NCBI RefSeq assembly: GCF_947172395.1
Contig: NC_069106.1
Location: 9,362,001 to 9,426,000, forward strand
Length of the DNA: 64,000 nucleotides
Reading direction: 5' to 3'
Origin: Bicyclus anynana
Taxonomy: Eukaryota; Arthropoda; Insecta; Lepidoptera; Nymphalidae
Shown here: positions 45,301 through 52,501 of the stretch, one piece after another
How positions within the stretch are numbered: the stretch's first letter is position 1
Layout: each line of letters starts with the position of its first letter
Position numbers and translations under genes: made by a program
The notes under the pieces: generated by a model
What the model was told of the DNA's origin: nothing
The model's input: the letters and a program-made list of their open reading frames with translations, nothing else
The model's database searches: none

Positions 45301-48300
45301 CTGCTGGCGAACGTGCCGGCCGTGGGCGTGCTGTTCAGCCTGTCGTGGCTCGTGGGCATGGCGCTGTACGCCGTGTACCGCGCCTGCGACCCGCTGGCGG
45401 CCGGCCGCATCGCCGCGCCCGACGAGGTGCTGCCATACTACGTGCAGGACCAGTTCGCGTTCCTGCCCGGCATGCTGGGCTTGTTCCTTGGCAGCCTGTT
45501 CAATGGAGCTCTGAGGTGAGTCAGTGCGCACACTCAGGTGGAGAGACTTGAGTTCTCTGGATGCAGTGGCGTAGTGTGAACAAATCTAGATGTGGGGCTG
45601 TTTCTCGGCAGCCTGTTCAATGGAGCCCTGAGGTGAGTCAGTGCGCACACTCAGGTGGAGAGACTTGTGTTCTCTTGATGCAGTGGCGTAGTGTGAACAA
45701 ATCTAGATGTGGGCCTGTTTCTCGGCAGCCTGTTCAATGGAGCCCTGAGGTGAGTCAGTGCGCACACTCAGGTGGAGAGACTTGTGTTCTCTTGATGCAG
45801 TGGCGTAGTGTGAACAAATCTAGATGTGGGCCTGTTTCTCGGCAGCCTGTTCAATGGAGCCCTGAGGTGAGTCAGTGCGCACACTCAGGTGGAGAGACTT
45901 GTGTTCTCTTGATGCAGTGGCGTAGTGTGAACAAATCTAGATGTGGGCCTGTTTCTCGGCAGCCTGTTCAATGGAGCCCTGAGGTGAGTCAGTGCGCACA
46001 CTCAGGTGGAGAGACTTGTGTTCTCTTGATGCAGTGGCGTAGTGTGAACAAATCTAGATGTGGGCAAAAACGTGGTCCCTTTTTTAAACGAGCAAAAAGT
46101 AGAGCAGGTTCTCAATAGGCTACTTGCCTCTTTTATAAACAGTGTTTAAACTGAATTATGGAAGTATTATAAGGTATATTTTATTTTGTCCCGTCAATAA
46201 TAACCAGTCACTTTAAGTATAGCTGCCCCCCCCTAGATGCAATCCTGGCTACGCCCATGTATTTGATAGTCCGACGCAGTAGCTCGTATTCCGACACTAC
46301 ACTGGCTGACATGTACACAACGGTTGCAGCTTCCTGGTGTCGAACGTGAACTCGCTGTCGACGGTGACGTGGGAGGACTTCGTGTCGGCCGCGCCCGCCT
46401 TCCGCGGCATCAGCGACTCGCAGCAGCTCACCGTCATCAAGATCATCGGCGTCGTGTACGGTATGGACGAATCACCTGACCAAGACGAGCGCTGGCGCAG
46501 TAGCTAGTGTTGTGACACTCAAAAGAAACGTCTGGTGGAGACATCAGTCGTGGCTACCCTACCGGCAAAGACGTACCGCGATTTAGCGTACCAGTCCCGC
46601 TAAGGAACCGTCAGGGTTATGGGTAGAACAAATTTGTACCTTTACCAAGTAAGCCCGCTTCTATCTTAGACTGCAGCATCACTCACACCAAGTGAGATGA
46701 CGTACAAGGGTTAACATGCCATTAAAAAAGACTCGATTGTTCGAACCGTCTTTAAGCTGCATGAAGGCCAAATATTGAAATTGTCATTTGAATCATTAAA
46801 TACTTAATAAATAATTTGCATGCCAAATTGGCAAGATACATTTACCATCTACATCTACCGACCACCTGTATAAATAATGCATGTATCTGCAAAGAAATAA
46901 ATTGATTGATTGATTGATTAAAAAGATTCCAGCCGTATATTGATAAATTTAAACATTATGGGCAGGGCAGGCATGAATTGTGTAGTATGAATGCATTTAA
47001 ACCTACACCCAAGGTCACAAGTCCTGGAACCTGCTCGAGATGTTTCCTCTACCGCACGAGTAGCGTCATCGGATGGTATACTTCTTTTCGCTGCTACGCA
47101 TCGCATTATAATCGCACTCAGTGCCGTAAATAGCCTTTTCCGCGCCCTGTGCGAGCTTCTGTAACTGCGCCCTATTTAAGTAGACCCTTTGCCTACCATA
47201 CCGCCCACTGTGTCTCACTCACTAAAACTCAAACGCAGGTCCACTACTGCAAATGCGTTGCCCATTCTGATGCTTAACTCTGTTTATTCTTGCGCCCCCG
47301 AGAGTCTACGCCCTGTGCTATTTACGCCACTTTATACGCACAGACGCTCGTCAAGTGAGCAGTGAGCAGTGACAGTGCTCAGTCACGTACTACGGCCTTC
47401 TGTTGCAGCGCTGGTGATCATGCTGCTGTCGCTGGGCGTGGGGCAGGTGGGCGGCGTGGTGGAGGGCTCGCTGCTGGTCACGTCGGCCACGTCGGGCGCG
47501 CTGCTGGGCGTGTTCCTGCTGGCGGCGCTGGTGCCGGTGGCCAACGGGCGCGGCGCGCTGGCCGGCATGCTGTCGGCGCACGCGGTGACGGCGTGGCTGG
47601 CCGTGGGGCGCCTGCTGTACGTGGACGACGCGGTGGCCATGCTGCCACTGTCTGTCGAGGTGAGTGTGCTCCGCTGGCGGCGCTGGTGCCGGTGCCGACG
47701 GGCGCGGCGCGCTGGCCGGCATGCTGCCATCTCCAGGGAATAAACCAAGCTTTAGACATGTAATAGCATAGCGAAATAAAAGATAAGTAGACTGAATTAA
47801 TTTTGTATTCCACTTGTCGGTTTAAAACTTGTCTAATAACTATATCAAACAAACATATTTTTACATCTATCCATCTATCCATTCATTCATAATTAAACAT
47901 CACCTTGATCTTGATCATCGAGCATAGACTTCAAGACACCAAAGAAAAAAGCAAATCTATTAACTATTACAGATCAAAATATACAGCTCAACAAATTAGT
48001 TTCTACAGGTCATTCAATCTATATTAATATTATAGTGTTTGTTTGTTAATCAGGTCGCTAATATCAGGAACTCCTAGTCCGATTTAAAAAATTCAGGCTA
48101 TATATTATTCCCGTACTCCTACGGGAACGGGAACCACGCGGTTAGCTAGTGTATTCATAATCATCTTAAAATTAATATTCGGTTTCTACACGATATCGTA
48201 GATATGTAGATTTCATCCTACTCCTAACCATCACATCATCATCACTTACCATCAGCGGACTTATTATGTATCTCAGTGTACCATTCAAACCATGCGTCAC

Positions 48301-48879
48301 TACATCGATTTTTGTCGTATTTTCGTTTTTGTGATTTTTCCGTTGACATTGACATTTTCGGTGCGATGTCGTGTAGAAACCGAAAGGGTCCGCTTCTATT
48401 CTAGATTGCATCATAACTTACCATCAGGTGAGATTGTAGTCAAGGGCTAACTTGTAAAGAATAAAATAAAAAAAAAAGTACAATAACCACGTTATACCTA
48501 CACGCGTCACTCGTTGCAGGGCTGCGGCAACTCGACGGCGGCGGCGGCGCTGCCGCTGGCCGTGAACCGCACGCTGGCGGAGCTGGCGCCCGTGCTGCGC
48601 GCGCTGCAGACCGCGCACGCGCCGCACGCCGCGCCGCACGGCCCGCTGTGGGCGGCGCTGCTGCGGCTGTACTCCGTGTCGTACATGTGGTACGCCGTGC
48701 TGGGCACGCTGGTGTGCGTGCTGGTGGGCGCGCTCGTGGGCGCGGCCACGGGCGCGCAGCACACCGTGGACCCGCGGCTGCTGCACCCGCTGGTGGCGCG
48801 CCTGTGCCGCCGGGCAGACAAGGCGCCGCCGCCGCCCGAGCCGCCCGCGTCGCCCGCAGCGCTCCGCACGCGGCTGTGA
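33116..48879 (+). CDS. SLC5-family sodium/solute symporter (SMCT/SMVT-like), 8 coding exons
   Basis: Exons 33116-33336, 36931-37073, 40656-40886, 44077-44226, 45202-45515, 46330-46460, 47409-47659 and 48520-48879 have GT-AG borders and compatible phases. From the ATG at 33117 they give 1800 nt (599 residues plus stop), the usual SLC5 length. The product should be a multi-pass plasma-membrane symporter using the Na+ gradient to import a small organic anion or vitamin. Family-typical stretches include GFPSELVYFGSAVW, RLNTNSVYEYLQ, LSVYGCQQTFVQRYC and SNVNSLSTVTWEDF. Sequence alone does not settle the substrate (monocarboxylate, biotin/pantothenate or other). The exons are far richer in G+C than the introns. 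The ATG follows a 3' splice site, so at least one upstream exon exists; I take it as non-coding. Exon fragments are duplicated in several introns. Confidence 0.88.
33630..33994 (+). repeat. Exon-1 echo, interrupted by a MITE
   Basis: 33630-33645 plus 33961-33994 match about 48 bp of coding exon 1 (33161-33208), in sense (GTTCGTGTGCCTGTCG then TCGTGCGCGCCGCTGTGGCG). The MITE at 33646-33952 splits it and has duplicated GCCTGTCG. No splice sites flank the copy. Confidence 0.85.
33646..33952 (+). mobile_element. hAT-type MITE, copy 1
   Basis: Terminal inverted repeats CTCAGACTAATTG and AATTGGTCTGAG, with the 8-bp target duplication GCCTGTCG on both sides (33638-33645, 33953-33960). 307 bp, no transposase. 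An 8-bp duplication points to the hAT superfamily. Confidence 0.85.
34842..35120 (+). repeat. SINE family A
   Basis: Missing the first part of the head; body and tail complete (GGGCTAACTTGTAAAAAAAT). Confidence 0.85.
35215..35370 (+). repeat. GC-rich dispersed repeat, copy 3
   Basis: GGTCCGCGCGGGCCGGGGTG through ATCATGGGAGTGTCATCAAC. Same family as 14130-14285 and 26215-26405. Confidence 0.65.
35588..35897 (-). repeat. SINE family B, full length
   Basis: Complete from the inverted tail ('TCATCATTCTCAACCC') to the head (GGGCTATCACGGCTC on the + strand). Confidence 0.9.
35898..36140 (+). mobile_element. CR1/Jockey-type LINE 3' end
   Basis: Shares GGAAGTAAAACTATAAGAAA, CTTCTCAGCAGAACC and AACTGAGCCTACTTG with the inverse of 62345-62760, where part of the reverse-transcriptase C-terminus is still visible. 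Here only the 3' untranslated end is present. Confidence 0.65.
36931..37073 (+). CDS. SLC5 symporter, coding exon 2
   Basis: Encodes G(F)PSELVYFGSAVW, a transmembrane helix and the loop FIPVYYRLNTNSVYEYLQ, among the most conserved SLC5 regions. Acceptor GTTGCAG; donor CAG followed by GTACCC; phase 1 in, phase 0 out. Confidence 0.9.
37672..37796 (-). CDS. Kazal-like gene, last exon
   Basis: Acceptor TGCTCAG, then LIVYLGDGANCEYHSRRF, an Ala/Leu-rich stretch (ARLAQLAARAPL) and a PPVPQDDDQ end. One further Cys. The sequence just downstream of the stop is ordinary AT-rich intron of the host gene. Confidence 0.6.
37672..39636 (-). CDS. Kazal-like Cys-rich protein, three 3' exons, nested antisense in SLC5 intron 2
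   Basis: Visible exons on the minus strand: 39636-39477, 38772-38627 and 37796-37672 (stop TAA). Phases fit: ECLRY plus split N, then EYIAPVCG, and WED plus split R, then LIVYLGDG. The middle exon has the Kazal pattern Y-x-x-P-V-C-G, TYLNICEL, then NC. Kazal domains are secreted serine-protease-inhibitor folds or adhesion modules. Upstream lie a Thr/Pro-rich stretch and a C-x6-C (CFEEQAEC). Downstream are GVDKHGNRWED and a Pro/Asp tail ending PQDDDQ. No start Met or signal-peptide exon was found, so the gene is 5'-incomplete as described. The first donor (CAA|GTACTG) is weak and decayed copies adjoin that exon, so the gene may be partly degenerate. Inhibitory activity is not implied. Confidence 0.6.
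38225..38555 (+). mobile_element. RTE-type LINE 3' end inside the Kazal-like gene intron
   Basis: Encodes RRADGRWGPKVLEWRPPT, DIKRVAGSRWML and WKSMQEAYVQLLTSIG with stop, the C-terminal end of an RTE-clade reverse transcriptase. In-frame for most of its length but lacking the endonuclease and catalytic domains. Confidence 0.75.
38627..38772 (-). CDS. Kazal-like gene, Kazal-domain exon
   Basis: Encodes EYIAPVCGFHRQSSAVHTYL, then NICELDVQNCYFLNLYWG and VDKHGNRWED. Donor GTGAGT is strong. An alternative acceptor at 38791 would add ELFCVHS, but in the visible phases it would produce a stop with the upstream exon, so 38772 is preferred. Confidence 0.65.
38985..39131 (-). repeat. SINE family A, degenerate
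   Basis: Inverted head (CACCTGCGCCAGAGAGGCC on the + strand) abuts the end of the Kazal exon copies. A second scrap of the same head lies inside the outermost copy at about 39200-39222. Confidence 0.55.
39131..39436 (-). repeat. Two tandem copies of the first visible Kazal-gene exon
   Basis: A unit of 154 bp (GCCGTCACAGA at 39283 and 39437) repeats part of the exon at 39477-39636. The inner copy is nearly perfect. The outer one is shorter and carries a SINE-head scrap. 154 is not a multiple of three, so reading through would shift frame; these copies probably lie in the intron. Confidence 0.8.
39477..39636 (-). CDS. Kazal-like gene, first visible exon
   Basis: Acceptor ATTTCAG; encodes C, a Thr/Pro-rich stretch (AQTQTTPAPPSSPPAY), VFDGVDYELLPPRMRREYS and CFEEQAECLRY. 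Very GC-rich. The phase-2 end fits the next exon only if the donor is CAA|GTACTG, which is non-ideal. Confidence 0.5.
39637..40119. other. SLC5 intron 2, repeat scraps
   Basis: ACCGACTTCCAAAAAG repeat end at about 39750 and GATTGATTGATT next to AATGCATGTATCTGCAAA at 40080-40120 (also at 46876-46920 and, inverted, near 50185-50220). No signal-peptide exon for the antisense gene was found here. Confidence 0.45.
40120..40306 (+). mobile_element. Helitron-like (type 3), 3' half
   Basis: Ends GAAATCGCGGGCGTCCGCTAG; body matches the second half of 10337-10722. Confidence 0.7.
40318..40629 (+). mobile_element. hAT-type MITE, copy 2
   Basis: CTCAGACCAATTAT and ATAATTGGTCTGAG ends, with the perfect 8-bp duplication TTAATAAC (40310-40317 and 40630-40637). 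It ends 26 bp before SLC5 exon 3, so it may supply part of the branch-point region of that intron. Confidence 0.9.
40656..40886 (+). CDS. SLC5 symporter, coding exon 3
   Basis: 77 codons, phase 0 at both ends. Encodes MRFGSRWVRRLA, helices around LNLAVTVYTPTVALHAVLG and AALSAVAAVFNVLGGLAA, and the conserved IRADVIQTLTM. Acceptor TCGGCAG, donor ATG followed by GTGATT (weaker than the others). Confidence 0.88.
41435..42378. repeat. 130-bp tandem array, about 7 units
   Basis: TGATGAGAACTTTCCACCT recurs every 130 bp (41533, 41663, 41793 ...), with the last two intervals 131 bp. Units contain GGTTCACAGTAGCTACC. Minus-strand frames of 61-79 codons (LHHQTPNTVTTHLGGKFSS) are array artefacts. Confidence 0.9.
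42588..42800. repeat. Long hairpin (about 90-bp arms)
   Basis: Left arm ATAACATCTTACCTATGTGC through CAGTTTGAAGGCGGTGCCA; right arm is its inverse to GATGTTATTTTTTCC. Inner arms GCCGTTT/AAACGGC surround a loop of roughly 30 bases. Confidence 0.85.
43274..43297 (+). repeat. Exon-3 echo, 24 bp
   Basis: GTTCAACGTGCTGGGCGGGC plus TGGC is identical to 40823-40846 inside SLC5 exon 3, in the sense orientation. It sits in the following intron with no flanking splice sites. Confidence 0.75.
43952..44045 (+). repeat. Chimera of SINE family A head and RTE LINE tail
   Basis: GGCCTCCGTGGCGCAGTGGT and GGTGGATTTACAA switch directly to GGCCTATTTCCTGCAGTGGA, then (GATGAT)n, which is the RTE 3' end. Suggests a template switch during reverse transcription. 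Confidence 0.7.
44077..44226 (+). CDS. SLC5 symporter, coding exon 4
   Basis: 50 codons, phase 0 both ends: helix VLVSAAFIAQATVSVGG, then an extramembrane loop (SDNMEGGRLRFFRFTGDM). The donor GTGAGC lies in a 13-bp tandem duplication (44227-44252), giving a second GTGAGC 13 bp further on. Confidence 0.85.
44253..44989. other. SLC5 intron 4 sequence
   Basis: 44391-44640 begins CTATATATACCAATATTATA and carries a Helitron-like body (GTTTGTATGTTTGTTTGTTTG). The rest is AT-rich with no feature. Confidence 0.5.
44990..45168 (+). repeat. SINE family B, 3' part
   Basis: GTCTCAAACGGTGAAAGAAA to CGAATAACGTTGATAATGAT, ending about 33 bp before the exon 5 acceptor. Confidence 0.8.
45202..45515 (+). CDS. 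SLC5 symporter, coding exon 5
   Basis: Largest internal exon, phase 0 in and phase 2 out. Encodes VGQLFMSLSVYGCQQTFVQR, YCSMDSEARVRRTLLANVPA, helices through SLSWLVGMALYAVYRA, and LPGMLGLFLGSLFNGAL. Its last 39 bp and donor are the founding unit of a five-copy tandem array. Confidence 0.9.
45477..46065 (+). repeat. 117-bp tandem array of the exon 5 end plus splice donor, 5 units
   Basis: GCAGCCTGTTCAATGGAGC recurs at 45491, 45608, 45725, 45842 and 45959, exactly 117 bp apart. Every unit encodes GLFLGSLFNGAL and is followed by AG|GTGAGT, so donors stand at 45516, 45633, 45750, 45867 and 45984. Units 3-5 look identical, implying recent amplification. Intron sequence following each donor has an in-frame TGA (…SGGET stop) in the exon frame. 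The 185-codon frame at 45561-46118 is in another frame and is an artefact. Confidence 0.95.
46066..46329. other. SLC5 intron 5, distal part
   Basis: AT-rich sequence with a C-run near 46227. No repeat family named. Confidence 0.4.
46330..46460 (+). CDS. SLC5 symporter, coding exon 6
   Basis: After the split Ser, FLVSNVNSLSTVTWEDFV matches the Ser/Asn-rich helix that lines the sodium site region in SLC5 proteins, followed by SDSQQLTVIKIIGVVY. Acceptor GTTGCAG; donor TACG followed by GTATGG; phase 2 in, 1 out. Confidence 0.88.
46461..47408. other. SLC5 intron 6 contents
   Basis: Degenerate SINE family A at 46530-46735 and the GATTGATTGATT-tailed repeat at 46876-46920. No gene is apparent in the rest. 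Confidence 0.5.
47409..47659 (+). CDS. SLC5 symporter, coding exon 7
   Basis: Two to three hydrophobic helices (ALVIMLLSLGVGQVGGVVEG, LLGVFLLAALVPVANGRGAL) with the Gly-rich turn expected near the C-terminal half of SLC5. Phase 1 in, 0 out; donor GTGAGT. Confidence 0.9.
47664..47727 (+). repeat. Exon-7 echo, about 64 bp
   Basis: Just 4 bp after the exon 7 donor, GGCGGCGCTGGTGCCGGTG and GGGCGCGGCGCGCTGGCCGG repeat 47509-47573 of the exon, offset 155 bp, with a few differences (CCGACG for GCCAACG). Confidence 0.9.
47728..48519. other. SLC5 intron 7 contents
   Basis: Helitron-like (type 1) fragment at 48018-48150 (ends GCGGTTAGCTAGTG). SINE family A pieces occur at 48178-48260 and 48365-48472. 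Confidence 0.6.
48520..48879 (+). CDS. SLC5 symporter, last exon
   Basis: Encodes GCGNSTAAAALPLAVNRTLA (two N-x-S/T sites, NST and NRT, in the presumed extracellular loop). SVSYMWYAVLGTLVCVLVGA follows, the terminal transmembrane helix. The cytosolic tail PPPPEPPASPAALRTRL ends with TGA at 48877-48879. No AATAAA is obvious in the next few hundred bases. Confidence 0.9.
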   Translation, partial: GCGNSTAAAALPLAVNRTLAELAPVLRALQTAHAPHAAPHGPLWAALLRLYSVSYMWYAVLGTLVCVLVGALVGAATGAQHTVDPRLLHPLVARLCRRADKAPPPPEPPASPAALRTRL

Positions 48880-49232
48880 CGCTGTGATGTGTTCGTCAAA
48901 TCGATTTCAGTACCAATCTTCTTCTTTGTCGCTGCGCTCTTGACAGAGCGGTCGTGGTCTTTAGGACGTGTTGGAGGCAGATGTAATACGCCTCACGAGC
49001 ATTCGCCACTTCTCCCTTTGTGTAGTGAGTCGCGTACATTCAGCACCAATACTTTTTAAAAATCGAATTTATCACAATAATTGTAATCCGTCGACGCCTG
49101 CAAGTCATCTCCGCCGGCTCTGATGTCTTATCGATTTTAGGTACATAAATAGAGCGTCTAACGTGGCAGTCGAACAACATCATGAAAGGACTGCGTTGTT
49201 ACATGTCTCTATCGCTCGAACTCACGTAAAAA
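48880..49232. other. 3' flank of SLC5 gene
   Basis: Presumably 3' UTR then intergenic. No polyadenylation signal recognised and no repeat named. Confidence 0.35.
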
Positions 49233-49504
49233 CTCAGACCAATTATTGTATAGGACCTGTCTCGCTAAACGTTACTTTTCTGTCAAAGTATATGATCAAC
49301 GATCTAATGCGATTATAAAAACTGTCTCTATAGAATCGATGTTAAATAGTTGTAATCGTGTTCGTCGGTTAAAAGAGCTCCGTAAAAATACCTTTTTGTA
49401 TAATTGGATTGTGTAAAAAACTTCTAGTTTAATATAAGATATATACAAAATCTAAGCTCGTTTTCCTCAGAAAATGACAGACATCCTTCTGTAATTGGTC
49501 TGAG
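49233..49504 (-). mobile_element. hAT-type MITE, copy 3
   Basis: CTCAGACCAATTATTG and AATTGGTCTGAG ends; 8-bp flanks CGTAAAAA and CGTAAAAG (one mismatch). Opposite orientation and about 40 bp shorter than the other two copies. Confidence 0.85.
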
Positions 49505-50214
49505 CGTAAAAGTAATCGAATACAACATGGAATTAAAAAAGCCTCATCTAATAAATACAGAGGAATCGACTGCATTGATGGCGATGTTTCAATTGCACAT
49601 ATTGAACCCGCCTCCGGCGCAACTCGCGTCACGCGTTAGCGCAAATTGCGCCGCACGCGTCAACGCAAGTTGCGCAAACAGTCGTGAGTCGGTCGCACTC
49701 CGACAGTTGCGAATACGATGTGACATTTGTTCAGTATATGGAATAAAACTGACATTAGTCCAAAGATTTAAGACTATTAGATATGTCAGTAGCACGTCGA
49801 AACTAAGGCGAACAAAGATGCCTATGTGAGTTAATTTCATTTAACGAAAGTTATTTAAACAAATAATAAGTACTTACTTAAATTATAATTTAATATTGTC
49901 TACATGTCAAATTATGTATTAGGAAGTGTAAAAACTATATATAAATATATATATTATAATGTAGGTACGTAAACGCAAAATTGTGCATGTGTTATGTGCG
50001 CTTAGTGGAGTAGGTATTTAACTAAATTCGAATATATTTTTGCGGTGATTTTGTAGGTACGTAACATATCTAATAATGAAAAATCGTTGCGTTAGTGTAT
50101 GTGTGAAATATTTATTTATCGTGTTTTAGTACAACATCTCCACTAATATTATTGGAATCTCGATAAGGAAGTAGGTAATCAATTAATCAATCAATTTATT
50201 TCTTTGCAGATACA
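49505..50214. other. Intergenic with MITE-like and TIR element 'T' pieces
   Basis: 49600-49680 has repeated GCGCAA/TTGCGC motifs, likely a small palindromic MITE. 49850-50080 matches TIR element 'T' (GTAAAAACTATATATAAATA, TTTTTGCGGTGATTTTGTA). Confidence 0.5.
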
Positions 50215-50325
50215 TGCATTATCATTAGGACGTGACCTGTCGTTAGCAAATGTCATTCCCATACATTTTTCTAGTTTTCGAAGCGTTTGCGATCGTAGAA
50301 AGAGAATCGACGATGGCAACAGGAT
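50215..50325 (-). repeat. Short dispersed repeat (AGCCAAGTGG type)
   Basis: TCTAGTTTTCGAAGCGTTTG and GTAGAAAGAGAATCGA; inverse of 61015-61140. Confidence 0.6.
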
Positions 50326-51407
50326 GTAGCATGTAAGTGGAGACGCGGTATACATCCTAGATAGTGATGAATACTTAGATTGTTATTTAAATATTATTAT
50401 CGCTCAAACGGGTCTTTGCTTTCCTTATTCCTATGAAGTAAAAGCCTTTATCTGAGGCCGACAATTTCGAGCCCACCACGTCAGTGGTGGATTTATCAGT
50501 AGGCCTAGCCTGGAGCCTAGGGCAGCAGATTTAGGGAAAATTTGACCCAAAAAACTTTTTCTTCTACAGAAATCAAGCGTTACGATCCTCAGGGAGCGTA
50601 GCGGAGAAACTGCAGAGTTGTGTACTGTGTCTGTCCACAGGAGCGGAGTGGAGTTGCAGACTATGTTAAATACATAAATGTTATATATAATTTATTTAAC
50701 CCCGCTCCGTTTCCCCGCTCCGCTTACTAGTTTTATGTACCTATATGAATTTTTAAACTAGCTCGCAAGTCCCTGTCCACTGAAGAGGAGCGGAGATTTT
50801 ATTCAATCCTATTGGTTAATATTTCTCCGTTGTCGGCTCCGCTGCCTCGTTCCGGTTCGGTGGACTGGCAGTCTAAAACTGATATTATTATATAATGAAT
50901 AACATTAATTTGGACGGTTACATAATTCATCAAACTGTGAGCCCAGCGATGTTTAGTTCGTGCGCATTCACTTGACAACTGGCCATCAAGCACAACCAAA
51001 CAAACATAGTATCATCATTCGAGTCATGTAAATACGCACGCGCTGTATGTACAATATGGTCGGTCTCCTTCGAGTTTAGTTTCTCAGTATTGCACCTACA
51101 TTGCCTCGCTCCCGATCGGCATTTAATTTAAGGATTTACAATAATTTCGTCACTTTTGAATGAATATCTATCAGTTAAGATAACTAGTTAGGCGTTAGTG
51201 AATAATTTTATGTAGAACTTAATATTAGGATATAAATAAAAATAAGTATAGGGACAAATGCCTTATGAAAGCAAAAAGGTAGGGCAGAGTGGTTGGACGT
51301 TAATACTTACAGAATAGTTTAAGAAATTGCCAAACAATTGCAGAACTTGTGATTAATAAGAAAACAGGGTTTAAGTGAAAATGTTGTGAGTAGTTAAGTT
51401 CTTAAGG
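50326..51407. other. Intergenic
   Basis: 50580-50860 has repeated GGAGCGGAG / CTCCGCTCC motifs in both orientations, likely a decayed palindromic element. Nothing gene-like. Confidence 0.4.
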
Positions 51408-51832
51408 TTCGTTTATATCTACAGACATTTAGCGTGCCAGACACGTGCCGTGGCAGACAAAATAATATTCTTTAATACAGTGTTTATTAACGTATATAGA
51501 TCTATCGTAATGCGGACGCGCAGAGTTGATAGATACGGGCCGCGCCCGGCCAGTATTCGCGAAAAGAATATTTTATCTGTGTGGTTCATGTCTGTCATAA
51601 AATCTGAATTAAAATTGACAGCGCCTAACACAAATGACATAAAGACCGCCCTTACCAAATGACGATGAACGTCATTATGACATTAGCGCCGCGTCTGGGG
51701 GACTTCTTTCATGAAAAGGACTTTAAGTGTCTCTATATTATGCTGAGCAGTGTGAATAGACGGCGTCTGTGGGTGTCTGCCACGCTACTTGTCTGTGACG
51801 CACTGTGTCTGTAGATATAAACGGACTTTTAA
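51408..51832. repeat. MITE with terminal inverted repeats, copy 2
   Basis: Same family and orientation as 215-646 (TTTATATCTACAGACATTTA; TGTCTGTAGATATAAACGGA). Flanks read TTAA on both sides. Confidence 0.75.
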
Positions 51833-52221
51833 GTTATTGCGTACGACGTACGTATAGTGTAAGTATGTATAATTTAAGCGTAGGTAATGTTGTCCGTGTG
51901 ATACTTCAGTATTAGATACTTTGTACCTCTGCGCTTTAATAAACAAAATATTTTTTTTGTTTCATAATACTTACTACTTTATGTAAAATAATTATTATGT
52001 AAGTCAGTATGTATGATATGTATTGATAATGTTATTAGCAATTTGTAAGCTTGCAACTCTAGCACGCGGGCCCGCAATGAAGGCCATGGCAGGAGTACGT
52101 TACAAATCTCATTTGGTGCGTAAAATACATTTTTTAAAAATACTTAAAAGTACCTAAATAAAAAAAAATTATTGACACTTGTGTGGTTTGATTTTGTACC
52201 TATTGAAAATACTGATATTTG
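51833..52221. other. Intergenic
   Basis: AT-rich; no gene or named repeat recognised. Confidence 0.35.
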
Positions 52222-52378
52222 ACGGCCTCCGTGGCGCATTGGTATGCGCGGTGGACTTATAAGACGGAGGTCCTGGGTTCGATCCCCGCTTGGACCGATT
52301 GAGGTTTTCTTAATTGGTCCAGGTCTGGCTGGTGGGAGGCTTTGGCCGTGGCTAGTTACCACCCTACCGATAAATCAT
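52222..52378 (+). repeat. SINE family A, 5' half
   Basis: GGCCTCCGTGGCGCATTGGT to GTTACCACCCTACCGAT, then truncated. Confidence 0.85.
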
Positions 52379-52429
52379 GAAAATAATATAATGTTATTAA
52401 AAAAAATTTAAAATTCAACCCATAAAGTG

Positions 52430-52497
52430 GTGAAATAGGGCTTGAAAGTTTACATTGATTTCCACGCGGACGAAGTCGCGGGCGTCCGCTAGTTATT
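52430..52497 (+). mobile_element. Helitron-like 3' end, target of the Gypsy insertion
   Basis: TCCACGCGGACGAAGTCGCG and GGCGTCCGCTAG, as in 25680-26022. The Gypsy element begins a few bases after the CTAG end. Confidence 0.65.
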
Positions 52498-52501
52498 AAT
52501 A

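Noticed and set aside
45561..46118. 185-codon repeat protein with QPVQWSPEVSQCAHSGGET units
   Set aside because: It is a frame through the 117-bp tandem array; the unit is divisible by three so any stop-free frame stays open. The real coding frame of the unit is that of SLC5 exon 5.
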